The notes under the pieces are model-generated. The model was not told where the DNA came from and ran no database searches. It saw only the letters and a program-made list of their open reading frames with translations. From NCBI GenBank assembly GCA_964036155.1, contig OZ038422.1, positions 81,615,201 to 81,679,200 of the forward strand: 64,000 nt of DNA, given 5' to 3'. Shown here one piece after another: positions 21,461 to 32,612 of the stretch (the stretch's first letter is position 1; the number at the start of each line of letters is the position of its first letter). This DNA comes from Diploscapter coronatus. Lineage: Eukaryota; Nematoda; Chromadorea; Rhabditida; Rhabditidae. Both the position numbers and the translations under genes were made by a program.

Positions 21461-23516
21461 TATAAGACGTTATTTATAAAAATCGATTTTTATAGAGGGG
21501 TGGTACCCAAGAAGTCGACCCTCAAATTTCGGGCTGATATTTTGTCCCTGGGGGTTTTCGACTACGCTGATTACGAATCTGACGGTTAAAACCCGATCCG
21601 ACCATTTATTTTACTTGTTCCGCATGTTCCGGGAGGTCCGCATACGGTAGTTTCGAAAAATTCCATTTTCGTTATTCGTCATGGGAAAAATTCAAATTTG
21701 GTATCAAAATACTCGCAGAGACCAGCTAAACACGATTCTAGAAAGATCTCGTCGAAATAACACCGAACAAAGAAGTTATAATGAACATAGTGAAACATAT
21801 GGAAAATGTCATATCGATTTTTCTCTTTTCTAAATTTTTTATTTTTTAAAAGTGCCAGGTTCCATGAGTTATTTATACTGAGAAGTAGTCCAGGTCTTCT
21901 AGTTTCTGAAACACTTTGCCGTTTTCCTACAGACTGCCCGCTAGTGGAGAAATGCCACTTCTTCGAAGAGTTGTTATGACTCATTTTTGCCTAGTTTGAT
22001 TTTAAAAATTCGTATCTTCCATAATTCTAAACTAAATTTTATAATTCTTTTTTTTATTTGATTACTATAGATATCCAGTTTATCAGACATCAAAGGATAA
22101 TTTTTTTGAATACCAATTTCTGCAGAAATGCGCATTTTTCGCGTCTTGATTTCGTACTTTTCGATCCGTACTGTGTTTACGCGTAAATGACGTTGGAAAA
22201 ATCTGTCCTTCCAGTATGTTGCGTAGATGGACATGGTAAACAAATTTATTCCAGGACCGATCTCGGATTCACATTTCTATGCGCTCTAGAATTTTTTGAA
22301 GTTCAATGACTAATTATTGCAAAGTGCCTTTAGGGCAGTAAATTTCAAAAATTCACATCTCTCTGTGTGTGCATATTCTAGAATAAGTTCTGGAACAAAA
22401 GTTGATCAACTTGAAGAGCTCTGCAAGATTTAATGGAAAGCTCCGATGTTAACTTGCATTATCCTTGTAAACACAGTGCGGGTATATGGGGTAACTTAGG
22501 CTAATTTCTCCCGCCAAAATTAATTAATAAAAATTTTCTTTATATTTTTACTTTATTCTCCTACTCAAAATCTACAAAATAAAAAAGTAATCATGAAATT
22601 TGGTTCGATACACAGGAAGATATGAATTTTTGAAATTTACTGCCCTAAAGGTACTTTGCAATAATTGATCGTCGTACTTCAAAAAATTCTAGAGCTCAAA
22701 CGGTAATGAATATGAGATTGATCCTGGAATAAAGTTGTTCACCATCTCCATCTACGCAACATACTGGAAGGACAGATTTTTCCAACGTCATTTACGCGTA
22801 AACACAGTACGAGTTGAAAAGTCCGCAATGAAGACGCGAAAAGTGCGCATTTCTGCAGAAATCGATATTCAAAAAATTCCTATTTTATTGCCTAATAATC
22901 TATGAACTAAATGCTGTCCAAGAAAAAAAGAATTATAAAATTTAGTTTAGAATTATGGAAGATACGAATTTTTAAAATCAAACTAGGCAAAAATGAGTCA
23001 TAACAACTCTTCGAAGAAGTGGCATTTCTCCACTAGCGGGCAGTCTGTAGGAAAACGGCAAAGTGTTTCAGAAACTAGAAGACCTGGACTACTTCTCAGT
23101 ATAAATAACTCATGGAACCTGGCACTTTTAAAAAATAAAAAATTTAGAAAAGAGAAAAATCGATATGACATTTTCCATATGTTTCACTATGTTCATCATA
23201 ACTTCTTTGTTCGGTGTTATTTCGACGAGATCTTTCTAGAATCGTGTTTAGCTGGTCTCTGCGAGTATTTTGATACCAAATTTGAATTTTTTCCATGACG
23301 AATAACGAAAATAGAATTTTTCGAAACTACCGTATGCGGACCTCCCGGAACATGCGGAACAAGTAAAATAAATGGTCGGATCGGGTTTTAACCGTCAGAT
23401 TCGTAATCAGCGTAGTCGAAAACCCCTGGGAACAAAATATCACTCCGAAATTTGAGGGTCAACTTCTTGGGTACCACCCCTCTATAAAAATCGATTTTTA
23501 TAAATAACGTCTTATA
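21461..23516. mobile_element. Fold-back element B, copy 3
   Basis: Ends are TATAAGACGTTATTTATAAA and its reverse complement. The two arms are more alike than arms of different copies: their 101-codon open frames (21,679-21,984 and 22,993-23,298) differ by one residue, indicating recent insertion or arm-to-arm conversion. The spacer 22,318-22,525 is shared exactly with copy 2. It abuts element C. Confidence 0.85.
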
Positions 23517-24298
23517 TAGAAATTCTTGAAATTAGTTTCTATGAAGGTAAAATTTGAAATAATGATAATAATTTAAAATGAAGAAGAACTCCTCTAAATA
23601 CATAGTTATTGCTAAATAATAAAATAGCTCTTTATAAACCATTTGACGCTTAAATATATCATCGAGAGAAAGATAAGCCTGGGCACAATTCGAAAGTTGT
23701 CAGATAGACAGCGCGAAATTGTGAAATAGTTTATAATGAAAGGGACTTATCATCCCTAGAATTTCCTTAGCTGTCGAATTTTTCGATGGTAATTTGGAAA
23801 TGAGAATATGACGGTACGTTTCTTTTCTCATGCTATTTCTCCTCTACCTAGCCCACCTTGTCTATCTCTAATTATTGGCATCGTCATACCGTCATAACGT
23901 CATTTTCAAACATCCCGGGATTCAGACCATTTTCTCTGCGTTATTAACCGACTTGGCTTGATCGGAGAATTCGGATAATAACGCGGGGAAAAAGGTTCCG
24001 AGTTGTATAGCTCAATATTTCATCATAAAACTAAAAATGACGACGATGATTATGAATTGCGATAAAAATTGGATCAATTATTTTGAAGCAGTGGAGCAAA
24101 GCCTCATTGATACAAACAAAATTATGAAATGCACTGAATAATCTCAAAAAATTCGCTTTAGACAATAAGAATGGGTTGCTGCAGAGAAAGTATCAGTCAG
24201 TATTCTTAATGTTTTCCTATTGATTTCTGATATGCCGAAGTACTTTAGTGCAAAGCAAAATATTTCTGCTGCTTCACTTGAAAATAAATGAGTAGTAA

Positions 24299-25165
24299 AT
24301 TACTACTTCTGGGGAATAATTGATATTCTAGAAATTGTTGTAATTACCTTAAAATCGTTCTATATCATATCAGAAACGACGAAGCCGGGACAATAAATCT
24401 CGGACCTCTGTAATAGTCGTGAAAAGTGAGCACGCAGTATATCAGTATATCTCCATTAGCCACATTGCCAGAAATCACAGGATAATTACGCGGCCAATAA
24501 AATGAAATTAAATCTCCGCCGACAGCCTGTTCATATATGACATTCATAAAGCGCATTCATTGTTCAACGATTAATTTTAATTCGTGGTCTTCTATGTATA
24601 TGATATAACTATAAATGCGCACTTACATGGTTTTATGTAATCTAGCATCAGTATTTTTACCCTTAATAATGATAGCGAACTTTCTAAACCAAAGTAAATG
24701 ATAACATTTTTGAAAAGTTAGAATTGCACGCAATAGCTGCAGGAAACTGGCTGGCGCATACGATGTATCTTTCTTCTTCTAAATTGCAGAAAATTTAATG
24801 CTTTTTACAATCCAATTATGGCATCGAATTCAAGATAACTTGAAGTAATTGTTGTCTAATCAGCAAAATAATCAATGGCATTGAAATTCGATACTGGCTC
24901 AAGCCAATTTCACTTCAAGAGCGACAGTCGAATCACCAAGGCCGCGTAATTACCTATGTAAGGAGGGCCACGCGTAATTATCCTGTGATTTTTGGCAACG
25001 TGGCTGATGGAGATATACTAATATACTGCGTGCTCACTTTTCACGACTATTACAGAGGTCCGAGATTTATTGTCCCGGCTTCGTCGCTTCTGATATGATG
25101 TAGAACGATTTTGGGTAATTACACCCATTTCTAGTATATCAAATATTCCCCCAAAAGTAGTAATT
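24299..25165. mobile_element. Fold-back element A, right-arm copy with flipped core
   Basis: The ends match the left-arm copy in mirror orientation (outer end CCCCCAAAAGTAGTAATTGT, inner end TTACTACTTCTGGGGAATAA). The core 24,490-24,960 matches 3,160-3,640 in direct rather than inverted orientation, at near identity. This is the arrangement expected if recombination between the element's own inverted repeats turned the core around after the palindrome formed. Confidence 0.7.
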
Positions 25166-27989
25166 GTCATTCATTTTGTCGGTTTCCGAAGGAAATCAAA
25201 TACATTGGGCAGAATAAATTAATATTTGGATTTTAAACACATCAAAGTTTCTCGAAATGACTTATCTCTTCATCAATTTGGTATCAAAGTTGAGATATCT
25301 GAACTTTCAAAACATCGTAAATCGACAATTTCTGGACTAAAATCATCAGCATTATTTTTAATAGACTAAAATGGCAAGCTCTACAACATTAAAAATCAAT
25401 TTAACGAAAGTTATTTCCGAAAAACTACTTTTTCGAACTTTGAGATACTGTAGCTCCGTCCCCAGATGTCGAAAATGGCCCATTCTTTGTGTGAAAGTAG
25501 GTCTTCTATAGATCTCTCGATTAAAAAACCCCATCGAAAACGGATTGAAACTGAGAGAGAAAAATCCGGACAACTGATTTCGTGACAGAGATCAGAAAAC
25601 ACCACTTTTTGAACATGACCTTCGTCGATATCTCGATCCCCGATATAGTTTCGACCCCGGAAGGTACCCCAGGGTTTTCGACCACGCTGAACACGAATCT
25701 GACATCAAAATCAGCTTTTGAAACCAATTGGAATGAGTTTTGTATCGATTTTATGTTCAAAATGTCACACATTGCTAAAAGTGAATATAAACCCCCACCG
25801 ACCACCTTCGATAGCAAGCTGATTTTTGGCTTCAGAATCTACTTGTTGTCGTCAGAATCTGAATTTTCGTCGTCAAATCGACGTTGAAATAATTTATTTT
25901 AGTCATTTTTAGCAAAAAAATAGGCAAAAATTGATATTTTCGATCTTTTCTTCAGAATCTTCACATCGACGTCGGGATTCTGAGTCCAAAAACTGTTTAA
26001 TATTGTCCCAACACGATCCTATTTGACATCTGAATAGATTGTGAACAGCAAAAATAATAAAAATATATTTTTTTTTTGCTAAAGGATTTTCCCTATATTG
26101 CAAAATTGGCCTTGCATCAGAAGCTTACCCCGGGACAACGTATGCAATAAAAATTCATATTTTATGTTATCATGCAACAATGAAGACCATTTATTTCATT
26201 TATAATATATTACACTCACTTTGTTTCATATAGACTGAAATCCTATCTTCTCATTTGTAACATTACGGATTTTATCTAAAAAATTAGGAAATAGTGTACA
26301 AAATATTGCATTCCACTGGCTAATTCTATGCAATCTGCTAAAAAAATAAGATTTGTCAAGTCCCGACTGGAAGATGTGTAATAAATGGTTTTGTTGAACT
26401 AGAAAGCTTTTTATCTTTGTATTTATATACGAATATTTAGAAATTTCAAAATTATTCGAACGGCTGACTAACTTTAGAGCCTATGAACTACAAGCCATTT
26501 ATATTTAGCACAAAACACAACTACGTCTCTTCTTTCATAACGTTTTCTTGTTGGGCTCAATTTAACATAACCTTCCCATCCCGTCCTTTTTCTAATTTAT
26601 TATTACACTTTCTTATTTGATATTACTGCAAATATCAGATCTTTATTCATTAATTTCATAAAATACATATAAATCACGCGATATTTTCACATTTTAAAAT
26701 TTATCATGTTTTCAATGAGATGAAAATTGGCACTCAATTTTAACGGCTTTTATCAATTCTAATGATGAATTTTTGAGAGCTATTAGCACCCTATCGAGTT
26801 TGTGCCATGGCGAATTTTAGCCAGAGAGTTAGAAAAAAGAAATTGTTATGCCCGCAAGATAAAGTAGTCTTTTGCATGCTGTGCCTTCGTTTTTTCACTG
26901 TCTGGTAAGATTCGCCATCTCTCAACGTTGAAAGGCGCATAGCATAAACACGATAGTGATTAGATAATCTATCGAATTTTCCGACTCTTCTTATTCCCGT
27001 CACTCGAACATTTTGCATTTCGAAAAAAAGCTCACTCTGAGTCGATGCATTCCCCCTTTTTCTCTTCCAACACGCTTGGTTCTCTCCTTCGTTGATATGG
27101 CTTTCTCTGCACTCTCGTCCCTCAAGCCATTCTCTCGTTAGGAACGGTCGAGTGATACATACGCTTCACTATTTCTTCTTTCTTCTTTGACTGTCTGCAT
27201 TTCGTTTATATACGAAAATAAGTGAATGGCAGAGTCGGAGAAAAGGGAGAAATAGTAATTTATATATGTAGTGCAGAGAAAAATAAAAATCTCTCGACGG
27301 AAACTTCTTTCCTCTTCGAAGTAAAACAATAACATATTTCGTAATCTACTGATCAGTATAAAACCCGACAGAAACTGGAGGAACAGCCTGATTCTCACCT
27401 ATATTTATGCTTTAAAATATTTCCTCCTATCCTCTCTCCTAAAATATCTTCATCGTATCTTTTTCTTCTTTATCATTATCAATTATTAAGATTTAACAAG
27501 CCATTTATCCTTTAATTACCTCAACGCCTATCTCAACTAAAGACTCAAGCATTTAATATTCAGGTTCAGAATTTCACTTTTCATTTGACATAATTGAAAG
27601 TTTATTTTCTCAATCCATAGATTCCATACCTATGGAAAATTTCGCAAATATTTTTGTAATTTTAGATTACAATTTACTTTTGAGTTAATCTCGCTTTCAA
27701 TGCGATAAAAATTTCATCGAATTTGAACATTTTTGATTCTTTCCAATTCAAATGCCATCATTTTTCTCGCGTATTTCAGAATTTTGTATTGTTTTCGATG
27801 ATTTTGAAACGACATAACTTTTTGACAACATGCAGGAAAAAGATATGCAGAAGGGACTGGAAAAGGTGGAGAGTAAACCCAAGAAAAAATAAATTTGTGC
27901 ATGTTTTTTCTCTGCACGTTATCAAAACGTTATGTCTTTCTCGAGATGCCATTATTTTTAAATTTTCATTCAATTTGACATTTATGAAT

Positions 27990-28000
27990 ATTATTGCAGG
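27990..28000 (+). promoter_or_regulatory. Candidate trans-splice acceptor of the GH19 gene
   Basis: ATTATTGCAG at 27,990-27,999 is followed 10 bases later by the GH19 start codon. The same acceptor is at the mirrored position 132-133 before the other paralogue. This spacing suits spliced-leader addition; an ordinary 5' exon further upstream is the alternative. Confidence 0.45.
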
Positions 28001-28009
28001 TTTGAAATC

Positions 28010-28749
28010 ATGAGGTTCTCTGATATTGTGTCGAAAGATCAATTCAAGGAAATGTTTCCCGATCGCAATCGCCTATACAAATACTGCTCGCTTGTAGAGG
28101 CGACTCGCCGCTTTCCGGCCTTTTGCAATTCTGGCAACACTCAACGTGATAAGTTCGAGGCTGCTGCGTTCCTGGCCCAAATTGCGCATGAGACGGGCAA
28201 ACTGGTCTATGTTGAGGTGAGGCAAAAATGGAATATTTCGTTCTGTTCCATGCAATTTCCGTTGCGAATTCCGTATCCCAAAAAGGAAAAATTCCATCCA
28301 GCATTCCGCATTCCAAAAATTCTGAAAAAATTTCGCTTCACTTTCCGAAATTAAAAATTTTCATCCCGGTCATGCATTTTCAGGAGCAGAATCCGGGAAG
28401 CAGATACATAGATCGCAACCATCCACATGCTTCTGGTCGCAGTTACCACGGGCGCGGCCCAATTCAACTCTCATGGAACTACAACTATGCAGCCGCTAGC
28501 CAAACTCTTTACAACGATAATACGTTGTTGAACGATCCTGACCTTGTAGCAGAAGATGGCGAAATCGCTTTCAAAACGGCCCTCTGGTTCTGGATGTTAT
28601 CCGATGGCGGCAGAGGCACCTGTCACGAGGCGATGGCAAACTCGAACTTCGATAGAACCACCGAAATCATCAACTCGATTGACACCGACGCGCAGAAGGA
28701 ACACCGCCGAAAATATTACCGTAAATTCAGACAAATTCTGGGAGCATAG
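28010..28749 (+). CDS. GH19 (class I chitinase-type) glycosidase, complete
   Basis: Exon 1 (28,010-28,216) and exon 2 (28,384-28,749) join in phase across a 167 bp intron to give 190 residues, about one compact GH19 catalytic domain. GH19 enzymes cleave beta-1,4 N-acetylglucosamine chains. The start LYKYCSLVEA...RFPAFC, the catalytic helix AAFLAQIAHETG with Glu61, a second acidic pair Glu69-Glu70 before QNPGSRYID, and YHGRGPIQLSWNYNY (90-104) are all family signatures. The loop between the two catalytic acids is short, as in loop-less GH19 enzymes. No signal peptide, LysM or chitin-binding domain is attached, so secretion is not evident from this model. It sits at the outer edge of the palindrome; a diverged paralogue mirrors it at 1-121. 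Confidence 0.9.
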
Positions 28750-29148
28750 AGGGTTTTTGGCGTACTTGCAGAAATTACTCAGGCTCTAAATGCAAATTCA
28801 AGGCACAATTCCCTCAATATGCTAAATATTTCTCGTTAAATTTTTTTCTGGGATTTATTATGCGTGCCTCTCTAATTCTTCTTTATATTTTACGGCTCCA
28901 CTAATTTTTGAATAAACATTTCTAAATGCGGAGTGTGAAAATATTTATTTGTGTTTAAAATGTTTCGCGTACAATATCTATGCTTGGGTCCATAGCGTTA
29001 TTCACCAAAGATTTTGGTGAATAACGCTCGCCCTCCGATAAACACATTGAAGGCGAAGTTTTTAGGGGTATTAGTTGCAAGTTGATAGTTAATTAGTAAA
29101 GAAGTATGTTATTTGAATATTTACGTATCAAAGCATATAATGAAAATA
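28750..29148. other. GH19 3' flank with a short perfect hairpin
   Basis: Apart from the hairpin at 28,994-29,028 no gene is seen. AATAAA-like signals (GAATAAACATT near 28,910) could serve GH19 polyadenylation. Confidence 0.4.
28994..29028. repeat. Short palindrome with AAAGATTTT centre
   Basis: AGCGTTATTCACCAAA faces TTTTGGTGAATAACGCT around a minimal loop. Hairpins of the same design (GCGTT...CAAAGATTTTG...AACGC or its complement) occur at 32,099-32,130 and 34,900-34,934. Confidence 0.7.
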
Positions 29149-30416
29149 TTAGGTTGTGGCATAAGTAATGAGAAAATTTTGGCATTTACATTTTATCATA
29201 TTTCGCAAAAATGAGACAACGAACGGATTAGAAGTAATTGCCATTAGCATTGACTGTTTCCTTCCAACGACCTGGCAGAGCATGGATACCAGCCCTGTAG
29301 AACTCCGCAGTCTGTGAGCCGAAGAATCCCTTCAGTGCAGATTCGACATCCTTACGATCCTTGAAGTTCTGTCCTCTAAGGAAGTGACTGAGGTGCTTGA
29401 GGAGGTGGTAATCAGAGGGGGCCAGGTCGGGACTATAAGGGGAATGGGGTAGTACGTGCCATCCATAATCCCTCCAGTTCAGCCTTCACACTTCTTGCAA
29501 CATGTGGCCTAGCATTATCATGCTGGAAGTAAATTTCGGCCTGTGCTCCTCGAGTGTTTTCCAGATGTAACTTTAACTTTCGTAGCTGTGCAGTGTAGAC
29601 CTGTGCCGTTACCGTTTCACCCTCCTTCAATGTCTCCCAGTATTCAATACCGTTCACACTCCACCATATACAGAGTAGGATCTTTTTGGGGTGTAGAGAG
29701 GGTTTAGGGACGTCTTCTGGTTGTTCATCCTCATCGACCCACATTGCCCTTCTCTCACTGTTATCGTAGAGGACCCACCTTTCGTCCCCAGTGATAACAC
29801 GATCCAGCCAGTTCGTTGTGCGATGATACGTTAGAAGATTCAAAGCATCATCAACCCTCCTATCCTTGTCAAAATCCGAAAGAGCATGGGGTACCCATCT
29901 TCCAAGCTTAGCCTTCTTCCCCATGGTCTTCAGTCCTCGGGCTGCAGTGGACCAGTCAACATCAAGGAGTGTCTCCATATCCCGCGTAGTAAGATAGGGG
30001 TCATCCTCCACAATCTCCCGCAATTTGTCCAAATCCAACTCCCGTGGACGACCTGACTTGGGTTCATCTTCAAACGAATAGTCTTTTTCCTTGTAACGAG
30101 CGACATAACGATAGATGGTGGTTTGAGAGGGGGCATTGGTGTCATACGTAGCAGTAAGTTTCTCATGGATATCCTTCACTTTGAGGCCACTTAGGAATAA
30201 AAAAAGAACTACATTCCGTAAATGGAAATTGTTGGGAATAAAAGCATTCGGTATGTCTCACTAGTAGACTGAGTCGATATGATGGTGGGTTGTTTACACA
30301 TAGGGACCCTTCCACTATCTATCCCCCCAATGCACTTTATCCCCTGATAACACATGAAAGAGAGAGGAACGGACAAACAACATGCAAAAATTCTCATTAC
30401 TTATGCCACAACCTAA
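29149..30416. mobile_element. Mariner-family transposon
   Basis: The element is 1,268 bp, flanked by TA on both sides, with inverted ends TTAGGTTGTGGCATAAGTAA and its reverse complement plus about 10 further matching bases. Length, TA duplication and a mariner transposase on the minus strand identify the family. It lies outside the palindrome, 0.4 kb downstream of the GH19 gene. Confidence 0.95.
29228..30254 (-). pseudogene. Mariner transposase, inactivated
   Basis: The main frame (29,433-30,179) contains the helix-turn-helix region (TIYRYVARYKEKD, KSGRPREL) and the catalytic landmarks ITGDERWV and HDNARPHVA. The last part, with SPDLAPSDYHLL supplying the third catalytic Asp (mariner D,D34D pattern), continues in a different frame from about 29,460 to a TAA at 29,228, so at least one frameshift separates it. 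Upstream of the first ATG the frame stays open through RNVVLFLFLSGLKV to an ATA at 30,252-30,254 where a start codon would be expected. The copy should be unable to make a full transposase. Confidence 0.85.
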
Positions 30417-30418
30417 TA

Positions 30419-30872
30419 AGTGCTGTTTGTGAAATTATAAATTTGCTTCTAAATCATATGATACTTGTATTCAGTATTTGTTAGCGGATAATTGTGCCTC
30501 TATTTTTCAAACAATATAAACAGGCTCGTTACGAAATTGATAAGAAGGAATATGACTGCGTTTAAGGCTCTTCCAACACTGATAAGACATCATTATTGAT
30601 TAATTTATCAGCAGACTGGAAATAGACGATTCAACTCTTAATTTTTTGTATACTAAAACATGTTGCATGAAATTGTCGTGAGAGTCGGAAGTGCAAACTC
30701 TATCTTTTTATATGCTCATGCCTGAAACAAATAGCTAATTAACAAGAGACGAAATACATATACAGTGCTCCTCATACTTTTCAATTGCATTGGCTCGACA
30801 ATTTTATCTGTTTATACAAATTATGCAATACTTACATTTCATAATTTCAGCTGCGTGATCAATTCTATTCTA

Positions 30873-30906
<34 letters not shown>

Positions 30907-30964
30907 TTTCGAATATTCACATTTTCCACTTTATTGTCTATTAGCTATTCTATGGAAATCAGTA
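30419..30964. other. Intergenic stretch with a long T run
   Basis: No gene seen. About 27 consecutive T lie at about 30,875-30,901, just before the fold-back element that starts near 30,965. Confidence 0.5.
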
Positions 30965-31395
30965 GAATGGCTTGGCACAGCCCTCAAAACTATTTTCCTG
31001 GAAATAGTCCCTAGTAATGTAATAGAGGGTGGAGAATCCGAAAATCGAGATCTCCGAGCTCGGATGCGCGTTATTTACGTTGTAGTGAATGTCGTACTCG
31101 AAAATTCGAAAATCGCTCAGAGGCATAAAAACCGATTAACATCTATATCAAACGCTTCGTCTCGGCGAGACAAACAGCTTTCATTAACAAAAGTATCCGA
31201 TCTGATGCTTAAATAAAAAGTTATAGGCCGAAAAAGGTCAAAATTGGTCAAAACAACAACATTTTCGACCAGTACGCTCGTTAAACCCCGATCCTACAAC
31301 TAATTTTTGCATCATCTGTTAGGCTGACCATCAGGCTTCATGCTGATATAAGGCACGCCAAATAAAAGCGAAATTAAAATACAATTTTCTAATTT

Positions 31396-32075
31396 TTTTC
31401 AAAGGTCATTTGCAGATTTTTGTGAAAAAAAAAATTTTCAAAAATTCATAGCTCACTAATAATCAGTAATAAATTGAGTTCTTTTTTTGTTTGATTTTTA
31501 TAGATATCCAGTTTATCAGACATCAAAAGATAATTTTTTGAATATCGATTTCTGCAGAAATGCGCACATTTCGCGTCTTGATTGCGTACTATTTGGCTCG
31601 TACTGTGTTTACGCGTAAATGATATTAGGAAAAATTCGTCCTTTCGGTATGTTGTGTAGATGGAGATGGTGAACAACTTTATTCCAGGATCAATCTCATA
31701 TTCATTACCGTTTGAGCTCTAGAATTTTTTGAAGTTCAATAATCTATTATTGTAAAGTGCCGTTTAAAGGGCAATTTTAAAAATTCATATCTCCTTGTAT
31801 TTCACACCAAATTTCATGATTATTTTTTTATTTAGTAGACCTTGAGTAGGAGAATAAAGTAAAAATATAAAGAAAATTTTTCGAAATTAATTTTGGCGGG
31901 AAAAAGTTACCCAATATACCCGCACTGTGTTCACAGGTGCAATGTGAGCTAACGTCGGAATTTTCCATGAAATTTTGTAGAGCTCTTCAAGTTGATCAAC
32001 TTTTGTTCCAGAACTTATTCTAGTATGTGCACACACAGAGAGATATGAATTTTTTCGTTAAAAGTGATATTTGAC
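31396..32075. mobile_element. Internal fragment of fold-back element B
   Basis: It contains the characteristic phrases TTTACGCGTAAATGA, GATGGTGAACAACTTTATTC, TTTTGGCGGGAAAAAG and AGAGCTCTTCAAGTTGATCA, matching spacer and inner arm of the three full copies. Neither terminal TATGACACG end is present, so it is a truncated piece. Confidence 0.65.
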
Positions 32076-32098
32076 CGCGTTTCGAAAAGGGGGGCGTG

Positions 32099-32130
32099 CG
32101 TTACGTACCAAAGATTTTGGTACGTAACGC
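32099..32130. repeat. Short palindrome with AAAGATTTT centre
   Basis: GCGTTACGTACCAAA faces TTTTGGTACGTAACGC, the same design as the hairpin at 28,994. Confidence 0.7.
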
Positions 32131-32612
32131 TACACACCCTCGAAAAGTTAATTTCTCTGACAGCACTCACTTTTATGGTAAGTGTCATATACCATTTTCT
32201 TCCCTGAATACTCAGGTAAAATAATATGAAATAAAATCGAGTACCATTTGCGTTTTACGAGCGTACTAATCGAAAATGTCGTTATTTTAGTCAATTTTGA
32301 TACTTTTCGGCTTACAACTTTTTATTTAAGCATCGAATCGAATACTTTTGTTAATGAAAGTTGCTTATCTCATCGAGACGAAGCGTTTCATAACAAATTT
32401 GATAATTAGATGCTTTTTAACGATTTTTGAGTTTTCGAGTACGACATTTGCTACAGCGTAAACAACGCGCATCCAAGCTCGGAGACCTCGATTTTCGGAT
32501 TCTCCACTCTCGATTACATTGTTTGGAATCATTTCCGGTGGTATCAATTTTGAGCTATGCCAAGCCCTTCCCAGTGAAGTCACTTTTGCATAGAATGACT
32601 AATAAGGGTTAA

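Larger units (their letters stand above)
23517..28127. repeat. Right arm of giant inverted repeat (palindrome)
   Basis: This is the mirror of the left arm, shorter because it lacks several insertions. It carries the promoter region and first exon of the complete GH19 gene at its outer end. Noncoding DNA from 25,141 to 28,009 appears nearly base-for-base identical to the left arm, while 23,640-24,300 is visibly more diverged. A truncated kelch remnant (about 24,190-24,300 antisense) abuts the fold-back element at 24,299. Between 27,780 and 27,960 a smaller inverted repeat (CATAACTTTTTGACAACATG against CACGTTATCAAAACGTTATG) sits upstream of the GH19 gene in both arms. Confidence 0.9.
30965..32569. 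mobile_element. Fold-back element D, with a nested piece of element B
   Basis: ATGGCTTGGCACAGC near the left edge and GCTATGCCAAGCCC near the right edge begin arms of about 400 bp (shared phrases GGAGAATCCGAAAATCGAG, CGTACTCGAAAA), about 80-85 percent alike. The interior carries a fragment of fold-back element B (31,396-32,075) and a hairpin at 32,099-32,130. It ends about 40 bp upstream of the duplicated LysM-kinase block and so forms its immediate 5' flank. Confidence 0.65.

Noticed and set aside
1..28127. Palindrome as a simple assembly artefact
   Set aside because: The arms differ by insertions, a flipped element core, a 1.27 kb indel and diverged exons, which a duplicated contig end would not show. 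A haplotype join cannot be fully excluded.
29149..30416. Element initially considered Tc1-like
   Set aside because: Transposase motifs (HDNARPHVA, YSPDLAPSDYHLL) and spacing of the last two Asp fit mariner D,D34D better.
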